This document shows, piece after piece, positions 52,637 through 63,849 of a stretch of DNA of 64,000 nucleotides. Where the stretch lies: assembly GCA_944472155.2 (NCBI GenBank), contig OX235275.1, positions 58,483,228 to 58,547,227 on the forward strand, read 5' to 3'. Below the pieces are notes generated by a model, which worked only from the letters and a program-made list of their open reading frames with translations, searched no databases and was not told where the DNA came from. The first letter of the stretch is position 1, and each line of letters opens with the position of its first letter. A program made the translations under genes and the position numbers. This DNA comes from Trichobilharzia szidati (Eukaryota; Platyhelminthes; Trematoda; Strigeidida; Schistosomatidae).

Positions 52637-53167
52637 TGTGCCAGAGTAATATGAAGCAACCAACACTTCGGGAACCGGATCAATGGTGGAACTGTCGACA
52701 GAGAGCTAAGATCCCACACGCCGGGGAGAGCTTGCCTGTGTGCTGTGGTATGCTTGTTGTGTACTGGGCTTTTTGTCTTGCCTCTCCGTTTTAGCTTAGT
52801 CCCGGTTGGCCCAGGTTCCCGCGCTGGCAGTTCAGTTCAAGGTTATCCGCGCCATAGAAAAAAAGGATTGACCATTTTTTGCCGAGGAGTTTCAAGGAAT
52901 ATGAACATTGAGCGTTGGTTCATTGATCCTGGTCACCATTGGTGGGTAACTCGAAGGCGCGAATGGTTCGATCGTGTGCAAGTTCGACGAAGACAGAAGA
53001 ATACGAATAAAAGTACTTTATAATTTTATTTGTGCTAAACATTTGTTTGTAGACTTTTAATTGTCTTTACTTTAATTGCCAAACAACATAACATCCTTCT
53101 TACAACCACTGGTGTTTGGGAGTTGAAGTCGAGATAAGTACATCGTAATTATCGGCTCCGAGAGTCT
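52637..53167 (+). repeat. 3' LTR of LTR-B
   Basis: About 530 bp from TGTGCCAGAGTAATATG to near attatcggctccgagag, 3' of the polypurine tract. Includes aataaaagtactttataa (polyadenylation-like) near 53005. The 5' LTR remnant lacks the first 260 bp. Confidence 0.65.
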
Positions 53168-53919
53168 CCCTTACAATAGGAACTTAGGCTAAGTTCCTTG
53201 ACAGTAATAGTGTCTATTTGGTGAATTTCCCCAGAAGTTATTCGTATGTCTTGCCTCAACCTGGGCTAAAATATGCAAATTCCACCCCCGGCTTACTTGA
53301 GTAATATCACCGCATCAGCTGTTAGAACACTATAACGCCTAGACTCATTACTAAATATTATGACACTAAATAAACTCTAAGACTTCGCAAAAATACATGA
53401 AAACACAACTAGAATATAGGAAATGTTTACTATACGGTTATATATATTTATAAACATTTATATATACATAAAACATTAATGTTCTTTTCATGTTCACATA
53501 CTTTCTCTTTCTGGGATTCTGTTGCTAAGCCTACACTTCTATATACCTCCTGGTCGAGGTCGAACAACCCAACATTTAAACTGAAATGACCATTTAAGTA
53601 AATTCACACTCAAATTCCATGAACGATCCGATGCTACCATTTGAAAACGCTGGCCAACATTCTGTACAAGGAGTATTCTTCATCTGAAATAAAGAAGCAA
53701 CTGGTTTTCAAACAGTTTTCAATGTATTATTGAACTTACGTGTACAGTCTGTCATGTTGATAAAACTGGCACCAATGGATGGTTCTGGAATCGACCTCAA
53801 CCCCATTCCATGCAGTAAAACAATCCAACATGACCTTATCTAGTTTTCGTATCCACGAACAAATTTCTATCCTGTTATAAATCTACGATTAGACTGCTAA
53901 AAAATGCAATAAATACATC
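53168..53919. other. Unassigned AT-rich interval
   Basis: About 750 bp with TA-rich runs at 53430-53470. No gene or family recognised. Confidence 0.45.
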
Positions 53920-54260
53920 ACTAACCTCAAAATAATACATCAATTGACTGTAACTCAAGGATGCTGTTCACAACAAAGTTATATAGGAGAATTGACTTCA
54001 AGCTTTATTTTTCCCAGATATTTGTATTACATTCATCTGATGTCTGAGTTTTTGTTAATGCGTAGACAATATTTCCATATTTCTTTATGTGTTACACAGA
54101 CAGACTATTTAGCAGACTGTTCCGACTGACTCTAATGTCAAAAAGAACAAACAAACTGTGAATTCAACATACATCGGGACATGTGTAATTTATATAATAA
54201 CTTATCCATGCCTGTACAATTGGTATGTTCCTGCATAAACAGGAATAAATAGATATATAA
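53920..54260 (-). repeat. Dispersed repeat X, minus copy
   Basis: Complement of 58261-58450: cttatccatgcctgtacaat, tttttgttaatgcgtagac, tttccatatttctttatgtg. Both ends uncertain. Confidence 0.5.
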
Positions 54261-54539
54261 ATGCTTTCTATGGTTCTATTACAAATCACTAATCCTAATA
54301 CTGTTTTTGTAACCGATTATTTTAAGACAACGTCTTTTAAGGAGATGAAGTGAAAAATGTGAACACTATTCCGATAAGAAAAATCAGTACAACCATATTA
54401 TGAAGAGGGTGAGTTCTGCATTTTGCTGGAGTTTGGCACAGTACAAGACCATTCCCTCTCTTTTTGACTCCTACTCGGCTTTGTTGCGACTCTTTCGACT
54501 TACGAATTCGTTGCGCCTCGGCTGGTGATAATAATAATA
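54261..54539. other. Unassigned interval
   Basis: 280 bp ending in an ATA repeat (54527-54542). No feature. Confidence 0.4.
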
Positions 54540-54757
54540 ATAGTGAGGTGGGAGCTGGTTGCTAGCCAAATCGGTAGATAGTAATCTACGTCAGTGTTTA
54601 CTTCCTCAATATCAGTCGTGAGAAAAATAAGAACAAAGACTGATTCAACAACCAACTACAACAGACTTAGCGTAGGCGGATACAGTTAGCATGTAGATGA
54701 TCTGACATTCAAGAAACAGCCACAAAGAGATGAAAGATAAACTTTAAGTGAGAAACA

Positions 54758-57025
54758 ATGACCTTGACCTTGGCGGCCTGTTTGAACATTTTGGGCTACC
54801 ATATTCTACGTACATTTTGCATCTATTTACTCATATTTTGTTGGTGTTTACATTTAAAATTATGCATTCTAATCGTATCGTTCACTATCGGGATTATAAT
54901 AATAATATATATAAAATACTTAAAACCTAAAAACTTTCATATTTGCAATAAACTCAAGAAAAAGCACCATGGTGGTTGGCAACGTGCTTTAAAATCTACA
55001 CCCATACATCAAACCACTGTTCCGGTTTTCGTTAGTACCAACTGCCGGTCACTGCCTAACAAAATTCTGGATTTTCAGTCCCTGTTGTTATCCGAAACTT
55101 ATCACAATACTGGTATTGCCACTCTACAAGAAACCTGGCTCCATGACTCATATGATGACAATGTAGTGTCTTTAAATGATTTTAATGTATTCCAACAAGA
55201 CCGTGTTTGTTCCAAGAAAAAATGTGGCGGAGGTGTAGCTACATTTATTCACTCAAAATGGTCCATTTCTAACAAAGTTTGTTTCAAATTCTCGAAAGAC
55301 TACATTGATTGCATCACTGTGAGATGTCGCCCGAAACGCTTGTCAAAATACAAATTCATTTATATTTCTAATGTTTATGCCTCTCCTGGCTATACCATAT
55401 TGGATTTATCTATGTTCGCAGATGAATTCACTGCTTTTGCTGCAGCTTGCTTCGAGAAGCCTTTATTAATAGTGACTGGCGATTTTAACTCATGTGATCA
55501 CTCCTTCCTTATATCACTTGGCCATGACAATATTGTTAACTTTGCTACCCGTCTCGAAAAAACACTAGATCTAGTATTCATCAATGATGTTGGTATATAT
55601 GAAGCTCACAAACGTGCTCCTGTACTAAACTCTGACCACTGCATCATACGTGTACTGCCTAAAATATATTCCAAATCACACAAACGTGTTTTCTCTCACC
55701 TCTACAGTAAATTTCAACGGAGATGCTACTCACAAGACAACCTAAGCAAGCTCAGATGCATGTTGAACGACACTTACTGGGACCTATTTACAGAACAAAC
55801 ATTAAATGACACAATCACAAACACTACAGATTATCTTAAATTCTGTTTCGAAATATGTTGTCCTAAAGAAAGATTATTCACTCGAGTTGACCGTTTCTCT
55901 TCTCCATATCTCAAAAAGATACGTGGAGATAAAGAACTGTTGTTCAAAACAAATGATAAGTCAGGTGTAGAAAAGCTAAATACTCTGATAAAACTCGAAA
56001 TGCACAGACTTAATGTTTTATACAACCAAGGATTCTTGTCATGTAAAACCCCTTCTAGTTTGTGGAAACTTTTTAAAGAAATAAATAGCGGTAAGCGGTG
56101 TACTTCTGTCCAATCTCTTAATGTTGATAATCTTAACAGGTCTTTCATACTCTACTCTGTCGATATCCTTCCTAATGATACAAATCACATAGACAATAAT
56201 TTAAGTGGTTTTAATACCCTTGATATGCTTAATGTCTCCGTTCTCTTAAGCCTTCCCAAAGCCCCGGTCCTGATGGCGTACCTGTCATTGTCCTCAGGAA
56301 CTGTGCTGATATTTTGTGTTACCCTCTTACTAATATTTTTAATGCTTCCTTTTCCAGTGATGTTCTACCTTCTGCATGGAAAAACGTTAAAATTATCACT
56401 ATACCAAAACAATCTTCTGGTACCGATATTAGATTTGTGCTATTGCAATTACTTCTCCTTTTTTAAAATTGATGGAAAAACTACTTTTACTTCGTCTTGA
56501 ACCTTCACTGAAAGCTTTTAATGATCCTAAACAATTTGCATATAAACATGGTAGAAGTACCTTGGATGCTGCGGTTGTCTTATATCATAATGTTGTTTCT
56601 TCTTAGACAAAGGTGCCAAATATGTTCTTCGTGCTTTCCTAGACTACACATCTGCGTTTGACTCTGTACCTAGGGGCCTTTTATTGAATAAGCTCTCCTT
56701 GACGCACACAGCATCCTGGGCTAAGAGCTGGTTGCATTCTTATTTTCCTGATAGAATGCAGTATACTGCATATAATGGCAAATCTTCTTCTGCTTTGCTT
56801 ATAAAAGCCGGTGTTCCTCAAGGTGCCGTCCTCTCTCCTTTTCTTTTTTCTTTCTTCCTACACGACCTGCCACATTTAAACGAAACTAACTTTGTCAAAT
56901 ATGCTGATTATCTGACTGTATCACTGCCTATCACTTCCGAGTCTGACTGCTCCAAACTTGATGGCTTTCTGTTGGACATCAGCAAGTGGTCGAAGTCAAA
57001 TGGTCTTATGTTAAATCCTTCCTAA
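54758..57025 (+). pseudogene. LINE endonuclease/RT pseudogene (family J)
   Basis: 54758-56500 is open for 580 codons, though only from about 55020 is it clearly the endonuclease: VFVSTNCRSLPNKI, LQETWLHDSYD (catalytic Glu), VTGDFNSCDHSF, TLDLVFIND, LNSDHCIIRVL (catalytic Asp-His). RT fingers follow to about 56150. A frameshift near 56220-56260 (SQSPGPDGVP appears in another frame) and a stop near 56600 split the RT. Motif A is FLDYTSAFDSVPRG (near 56635), motif B AGVPQGAVLSPFLFSFF (56810), and motif C reads KYADYLTV: the second Asp of YADD is Tyr. The C-terminal part continues in other frames to about 57660 (IKYLGLVLSSDLSWSS). Inactive. Confidence 0.82.
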
Positions 57026-58013
57026 TGTCAGGCAGTTAACTTTACTTTCAGGCATCGACGTGACATACATGAACTAGTTAGTTCCCATGATGCCTGTAGC
57101 ATAGATGGTACAGAAATTGAAACCAAGTCAGGCATTAAATACCTTGGATTAGTTCTTTCCTCTGACCTTTCATGGTCATCCCACATCTTATTGATCTCTA
57201 AGAAAATGTTTCGTCTTACCTTCTACATTAAAAAGTTAAGACAACAAGGTATCAGCCAACCTTTAGTTCTGCAATTTTTAAACTCCTGTATTTTACCTAT
57301 TGTACTCTTGTTCTCCATTAATCTTTCCTGGGCTTCTTAAGAAAGACTATGTCATATTACGAAGGGTATTAAATGCTGTGAGTAGGGCTTGTGGTTTGCC
57401 ACTGCGTGAGCTCGCCAATACTATAGTTGAGAGACACATAAATTCCTGAACAGCGTGGGCAAAAGCCGCACTGTCAGACCCTCTGTACCCCCTTTATTCA
57501 CAACTATCCCCTTGTATCTGATCAGGTAGGACGAGAAGTCAATATATAAAGTTATATTCTCGAACCACTAAGTACAAAAATTCTACAATACTGTATTTAG
57601 CCCGTATTTTATGTGATGAAGACTCTGTTAGGCGTGAAACATCTAAGTTACTATGTAATTAACAAAGTGAATTCGACCCTTTCATTGTTCATCTTTCTGT
57701 AATTTTATGGTGTCACCCTTTCTATCGTTTAATTATAACTTCGCTATTTTTATTTTAGTTGTTACTACTATTATTACTATAATTTTATACTTTATGCGTA
57801 TTTTTCTCCTAATCGTATACTGTAATTGCTGCATAGCTGCTATAAAAACGTTTTGTTATCATTATTATGTAGTGATTATTTCGTTTATTTATTTTTTGTT
57901 GTTGTCGTTTTTGAGTAAATCAGATGCAATATTGTACTGAATGCTGAAAATTCATTGCTGTATCATTAGTACTGTTTTTGGAATAAAGCAAATTATTATT
58001 ATTATTCTTAATA
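54759..58013 (+). mobile_element. Jockey-like LINE (family J), nested in solo LTR-A
   Basis: 3.25 kb, plus strand: endonuclease, RT, thumb, 3' UTR, and a tail of ATT repeats (57990-58006). It is the same family as the fragment at 1-975. No ORF1 is present, so it is 5' truncated or the family lacks ORF1. The exact target duplication is not clear because a few LTR bases are missing at the junction. Confidence 0.85.
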
Positions 58014-58137
58014 CCAGAAGACTGTGTTTTTCTGCTAACGATAATCTATAATAACGTGCGTGAAAATCTATAAATGTGTGTTGATTTCCTTAATAAACGA
58101 TCTGTTGCCTGGCCTTTGTCTTGTGTTGCTACAATAG

Positions 58138-58640
58138 TATATTCTCATTTTTGTACATGAAGGACGCCAGTTTACAGGCATCATCAATTCGATAAATTAC
58201 ACATACGATTAGTAAGTATAGTTAGTAATGATAATATAATAAGGTACATATTTATTCCTACAAATGTCGGACACACAAGTTATACAGGCATGGATAAGAA
58301 TTATTTGTTACATATTTAAATTATTTGATTTACGGTTAAATAACATGGTTGCTGTCATTTTATCTTCAGTTTCAGGGAAAAATCGGATAACTGGTGATTC
58401 AGTGGAACACATCAAGAAATATAGAGATACTGACTTCGCATTAACAAAAAAACCCAAGTATGTGTTGGATGGATTACAGATACTTGAGAAAATAAATAAA
58501 GTTTGAAGTCAATTGCCTCATAAAACAACAAAATGCGTCTTACAATAATATATTCCCACTTTATGCACATGAGGGACTCCAGTTGACAGGCATCATCAGT
58601 ATGATAATAATGCACACATGGAGTAAGCATGCCTAAAATT
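58138..58640 (+). repeat. Dispersed repeat X with a repeated end word
   Basis: Starts tatattctcatttttgtac, aaggacgccagtttacaggc and runs through atacaggcatggataagaat, cattaacaaaaaaacccaag, aaataaagtttgaagtcaat. The start word returns at 58546-58600 (tatattcccactttatgcac, gagggactccagttgacagg). The unit between start words is about 410 bp. Confidence 0.6.
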
Positions 58641-58699
58641 TTGGAATGGAATATTGACCGTAAGTACACTCTGCATAAGCTAAAACAGTTTATGTGGCA

Positions 58700-59232
58700 T
58701 AATCCTAGATGTTAAGCTACTCTCGATGACCTTCTCTATCACCTCGTCTGGGAGCGGTTCCCCTCCGAACTGGTGTGCAAATACAAAATGATAACTTCTG
58801 GCGAGGCTTTGTCAAATGTTAAGGGGGCCAGTCCTCGTAAAGTCCTCAAGTACTACTTGGGAATTTCTCACCAGCGTTCAGTTCGGACACGAAAGGTGAC
58901 TCGATGCTCGATGACGTGTCTTCGTGGATCAAATGCTCTATGCATGAATGTTAACAGTCCTTCCACATCAGCCACCTCTAAAATGTTAAAGCCAAACGTC
59001 TTTAGGGGTTTTAGAGCAGGTAGCGAAAGGGAGCATATGGTAGTACCAGCTCTTTGTTCCTCATCGGACAGTTAATTGTACCGCCAGCACTGTTCTGATG
59101 ACAACGTGAACGACTCCCCCTGGAAAACTTGTCTGGCGCGAGGAATTTCACGTTCAGTTTGCGGGTCTCCAGGCGCTCTGTCTTGTCAGTTTTTGTCAGG
59201 GTTCTTGGGACAGCTGTAGCAATCACTGGCAC
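58700..59232 (-). pseudogene. Possible Gypsy gag fragment
   Basis: Minus-strand frames give ELNAGEKFPSSYLRTLRGLA then PLTFDKASPEVIILYLHTSS, and SDEEQRAGTTICSLSLPALK. The pattern SYLRTLRGLA followed by a hydrophobic helix resembles the gag capsid region of Gypsy elements (S-xx-L-x-LRxLA, then W/Y-L). Frames are broken and similarity is weak. It could equally be unrelated debris. Confidence 0.3.
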
Positions 59233-61000
59233 TAGGACTATCTGAGGCGTGCAGATTCATGTCGATGCATGAAAAACTGGGAATAAGACATACTATGACA
59301 AACTATTAATTAGAAGCAGACCATAAACGATGGACAAAAAACTTTATCAATAACATAATGACGACGATACATGAAGAAAACCAAGGTTCACAGTGAGACA
59401 GATAGGCCGTTCATCACCACACAGCACTCTTTTTGAGGTTGCTCATTCTACAATGTTTACTTTGGAACTGACGGCCAGATGCAGCGCTTGACGTACTAAT
59501 TGTTCGCTGCCATTCAACGAGTCCATGTAAACCTTCTAACTGCTTGATTGTAGCTACAAAATGCTCTTAAATCTTTAGCGATTTCTTCAAAACCACATCT
59601 ATCCCTACGCCTGCAGTAGTTTCAGTGAATGAAGTGGTAGGATGCATGTTGGTCTATCTCTAAAGAAATATTCATGGCTTTCAAGGTTTTTCGAGATTCT
59701 GTTTCGTCAGTTTTACATTTCACAGCCTAATAAAGTGCAATTTACTACAGTGAAATATGTTCCACATATTATTGGATTTGATGTTTTAGGTGAATTAATA
59801 ACAAACTGAGTTGCATGTATTTCTTAGCACTCTGTAGCTATGCGATAAGCAGCGAGTGTTCTAAACGTTTTGTGCAAAATTCATGAATAAAAAGACCATA
59901 TTTTCTCCAAATATCCCAGAACTTTATTGGTCACTAACTGCACTATCTACAGATGGTAGAAGACATAGGACTGGAAGACACAGGCTTGGGTTTTGTGTCT
60001 ATTTGTACTCGTTACCAATCTGATACAGCACTATAACAAGTATTGAAATTATTCATGATAACCAGTCGATTTACCTTTGCTGCTATCTCTAACAACCCCT
60101 CTTCCAAACTTACAGAAATAAACCAAGAAAAGTTCACGTTAGAAATCTGTCACCAGGGGCGCTGCTCCTCAAGATAACATGGGGAATGAAGAAGCCACAT
60201 GCATCAGACAACCTTCAGTTGAGTGACTAACTACAAAAAGAAACACATAGGTCCAGCTACCAAGTGGCAGCCACAACCACTCAGTTTTAAAGTTCAACCT
60301 GGTTAATGTAGAACGGAATTTGACTTTAAAAACTCTACTTCTCCAATTGATGATTCTTTAATAACTGAAAGTTCGGAGTACATTAATTCGAATGATAAGA
60401 TTCGAAACTATGATTTGTTTAACTACAGGATCACTATGACCTATATAAATCAAGTGTTAAACCATTGGGTATAGGCAGGTCCATTCTAAATAGCATCATC
60501 CGATTATCAGGGTGGTTCGTGAACTTATGTTCCACCCTCCAATCTAGCAAGCATACACAAGCAGTCTCTCCACGTCCGGAAACCAGAGCACTCAACAGTT
60601 ACTTTGGATGGACGACATGAGAGATAGATCCCCACCACATTTCTTGCATCAACTGCAATGGCTTGTAAGGTACAGCAAGGAAAAAGAGGCTGTTCTGAAA
60701 CAAGACTGTATGCAAGCTTCCCCTGGGCATGTGTAACAGGCATTGGACGCACAAGGTCCTTGCTCTTCCCTTGAGTACTTAGAGCCCATCACTAACTGAA
60801 TGATAGAGATAGAGTGACTTACGGAAGGACAGGTGGACCATATGAGTATTGGCAAAGACCATATAACCTGAGAACTTGTGGCCAACGTTAGATCACTAAC
60901 GGAACAAGTGGCACAAACACAGTTGACTCAGGCTGACTGAGGTGAGCCGCTACATAGAGCAGGTTCTGGATCGAGGGACGGACCTGGATAAACTACATCT
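59233..61000. other. Unassigned interval
   Basis: About 1.77 kb. Short frames on both strands carry no domain I can name. 60480-60780 is somewhat GC-richer with a 75-codon minus frame, but I see no support for a gene. Confidence 0.45.
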
Positions 61001-61008
61001 TGTTGTAT

Positions 61009-61347
61009 TGTAATAACACAAGACAAAGGCCAGGCAACAGATAGTTTATTAAGGAAATCAACACACATTTATAGATTTGCATGCACGTTATTATAGATTA
61101 TTGTTAGCAGAAAAACACAGTCTTCTGATTGGTTGTTTCTCACTTAAAGTTAATCTTTCATCTCTTTGTGACTGTTTCTTGAATATCAGATCATCTATAT
61201 GCTAACTGTATCCGCCTACGCTAAGTCTGTTGCAGTTGGTTGTTGAATCAGTCTTTGTTCTTATTTTTCTCACGACTGATATTGAGGAAGTAAACACGGA
61301 CGTAGATTACTATCTACCGATTTGGCTAGCAGCCAGCTCTCACCACA
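61009..61347 (-). repeat. Solo LTR-A with perfect TSD
   Basis: 339-bp complement of LTR-A (tgtaataacacaagac to gccagctctcaccaca). Perfect 4-bp target duplication GTAT at 61005-61008 and 61348-61351. Ends TG...CA are intact. It inserted next to Gypsy pol debris. Confidence 0.9.
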
Positions 61348-61479
61348 GTATAACTAGCAGTTTGGTTCACAGTCAAAGAAATGAACGCAAACGTGCGCCC
61401 GGCTTAAACTAATTCAAAAGAAACCGGGAAATGGTTAATCCCTTTTAAGACAGGGACCACTGAGAAATCATGCCCGGAA

Positions 61480-63260
61480 ATTCATAAATTCTAAGTGGGA
61501 AATAAACTGACGCAGATTTCTTAGTTGATCCAGGAGCTGCACTAAGTATCATACCAAAAGCAAAGACCCAGTAGGGAGGACACACACTACAGGCATCAGT
61601 AAAGCCCAGATTGTGATGTTCACCCAGAAAACGCTAACCAACGACCACGGATTTAGGCAACAGCTTCCAAAATTTTTACTTTCCCTTACCTAGACTTGCC
61701 AATCCTCGGCACAGACTACCCGGAAAGATATGGCTAATTCATGGACACTCGGAGGGGACGTTTAAAGATAAGAGAAACTTCTTGGTATATGGATGTCAAG
61801 GCGAGCGCGCGTCAGACGAATCTAGTCCTATCTGTGTCAGCATCAGCCGAAGAGTCCATGAAATACTAGCAGTACTCATAATTCTAGTGGCGATCAACAC
61901 TCAAACATTTAAGCCTGGCCTGAAATTTACTCACTATTAGGACACTTGCCCCTCCCCAAGTTTTCGTTAAACCAAGAAGACCGGTCCCAGAAAAGAAAAA
62001 ATAGTGACATCCGAATTCGACTACATGCTGCAGTTGAGGATTATCCTGCCCTCGAATAGTCAGTGGACTTCACATTTTCACGGACTGCCGAAGGATAATG
62101 ATACTGGCGCCCAGTGTTGTTACAACAGGGCCCTGAGTAAGTAAACTGTACAAGACAGACATCCACTAAGCCACATTCGAGACTTCACCAATAATATTCA
62201 AGGTGCCACAATATTTACTAAGACTGACTTGGTTCACGCCCATCACAATATTTTGGTGGACGATGAAGATATAACTAAAATAGCCACTCCTGACCAATTT
62301 GAACCGCAAGAGTTTGTGCGGATGTTATTTGTTCTCGAGAACGTTGTAGAATCTCTGCGAAGACATGCGTGTGAATTGTTGTTTAGTCTGTCGTTCGCAA
62401 AGGATTAGGTAGGTGACCTACTAAACGCTAAATACAAACACACACGGAGATCATGTACGAGCAGTAGTACGCAAACTAGAAGGCAACGGCGCCATAATCA
62501 TATCAAGTGTGCTCGGGGCAGAGACAATGGGAGTCCCCGGTGCATATCATTCATAGTACCGGGATCTCACCGATGCCAAGAGAGGTGGGCACCATCACGT
62601 GGTGTCCCCTACGACTTACTTAATCCAACTCCGGTGTTTTCTGGGGTTGGTCAGTTTCTACTGACCTTCTATACCTGGCGCTCACAACACACGCAGCCCC
62701 TGCCTGATGCACTGAGGTAAAAGCCAGAAGAATTTCAGTTGCCAGAAGGAGGCATCCAACGCAGATGCACAGTTGAAAGAGACATTGGAGAAATCCACAA
62801 CCATTAAAGATTCTAATCCAGATGCCCCTCTCTCATCAGTGGCAGAAGCATCAGATAAGGCTGTGGGAGCAGCTCTAAACCAACATGTAGAAAATAGCTC
62901 GGAACCATTAGCCTTCTTCACACCGCATAATCCTGCAGGAACAAGGTACTCTACACATGGTGGAGAGTCACTAGCAAACTAGCAAAAGTTAAACAGTTTC
63001 TTCATATGGTGGAGGCCAGACCATTCAGGATCTTTACATATAACATGCTCCTCACATACGCGCTAAACGCGAAAATGGACAAATTTCCAAAAAGTGCGAT
63101 TCTTCAACCTGACTTTATATCAGAGCTTAACAGTGATGGGAGACGTATGAGAGGGAAGAAGGAACTAAGTAGAGGACGAAGAGTCAGGAGTATACATGAA
63201 CACAGTGCGGCATATCACGACATATTGTACCGGACCCAGGAAGATTTGGAAGTCGATTGA
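61480..63260 (+). pseudogene. Gypsy-type pol pseudogene: protease, RT, RNase H
   Basis: Plus-strand frames in order. Protease near 61519-61560: DFLVDPGAALSIIPK, with the active-site DTG changed to DPG. RT from about 62040: FHGLPKDNDTGAQ, IRDFTNNIQGATIFTKTDLV (motif A; Asp kept, family has KIDL), EFVRMLFVLENVV (family has FGLRNA). At 62640: SGVGQFLLTFYTW (family FLGLVNFYRRF). RNase H from 62773: LEKSTTIKDSNPDAPLSSVA, then EASDKAVGAALNQHVENSSE and LAFFTPHNPAGTRYSTHGGE. MVEARPFRIFTYNMLLTYAL follows near 63010, then DFISELNSDGRRMRGKKEL. Many frameshifts and stops, and the YMDD region is not legible. Integrase is absent. Inactive. Confidence 0.8.
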
Positions 63261-63849
63261 GCCTGAGGCCATCTCACATAAAGCCAAAAGATAATTGTAT
63301 GTGTGTAGCCCTAGTCACATAGTGGACAAAAAGCAAGACCTACCAGGCTTCGTTGTGGTATGAATATCTAATTGTAAACTGTCTCCAAATCATTGCCAAC
63401 AAATAGAACTTTCAGCAGCCGCAAGTGTTATACTCTGCTTCCATTAGTTTGGGTAGTGTTCGGAGTCGGCAGATAGCGTGGCTGACGCTCAGGTCTACCA
63501 GGATTGATGACCAACTGGAAGCAATCTGGAATCTGTGCAAACATACTAACCAATTTGTTTCCCAGAATTCGTGAGCTCTATGTGATTTTTGCCAGCTCAC
63601 CCCTTCTTGCTCTGTACCATCACCCGTTGCAAGCCGTATCACACTGTCAAGTTTATGCATAAAACTGCACCTCAATGATTATTTTGGTAAGTCAAGCCAA
63701 AAGTGTTCTCCATGCTTCCATAAAAACAACAATTCATATTTCATATAAATGGGGAGGCTTACATGAAATGCATGCCATTTTGACAGGCATGATCAGTGAA
63801 GTTATAAATTGCAATCCTGAAGCATCATAAATTAATACTTTTTCAAAAG
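63261..63849. other. Unassigned interval with a repeat X trace
   Basis: About 590 bp. 63745-63800 (gaggcttacatgaaatgcat, gccattttgacaggcatgat) resembles the start word of repeat X. The minus-strand frame near 63412-63675 has no recognisable domain. Confidence 0.35.

Larger units (their letters stand above)
50595..53167 (+). mobile_element. Non-autonomous LTR element (LTR-B)
   Basis: 5' LTR remnant (50595-50739 and 51426-51564, split by repeat X), internal region with one short ORF and a tandem repeat, a polypurine tract (ggggaggggatt, 52625-52636), then a 3' LTR from TGTGCCAG at 52637 to about 53167. Shared LTR words include atgaacattgagcgttgg, ggcgcgaatggttcgatc, cttctta-caaccactgg and gtacatcgtaattatcgg. 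There is no pol in 1.07 kb of internal DNA, so it is non-autonomous. The end of the LTR does not show a clear CA. A diverged remnant lies at 63850-64000. Confidence 0.72.
54544..58133 (+). repeat. Solo LTR-A split by a LINE insertion
   Basis: Left part 54544-54758 (TGAGGTGGGAGCTGG to gtgagaaacaa) and right part 58014-58133 (ccagaagactgtg to gttgctaca) together make a 335-bp LTR. A perfect 4-bp target duplication ATAG flanks the whole (54540-54543 and 58134-58137). The LINE between them came later. Confidence 0.88.

Noticed and set aside
53944..54129. 61-codon ORF as a host exon
   Set aside because: It overlaps a minus-strand copy of repeat X and shows no domain or convincing splice sites.
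57707..57940. 77-codon hydrophobic ORF as a small membrane protein
   Set aside because: It lies in the AT-rich 3' UTR of the family J LINE.
58773..59075. 100-codon plus-strand ORF as a gene
   Set aside because: The minus strand gives the more plausible, though weak, gag-like reading; the plus frame has no domain.
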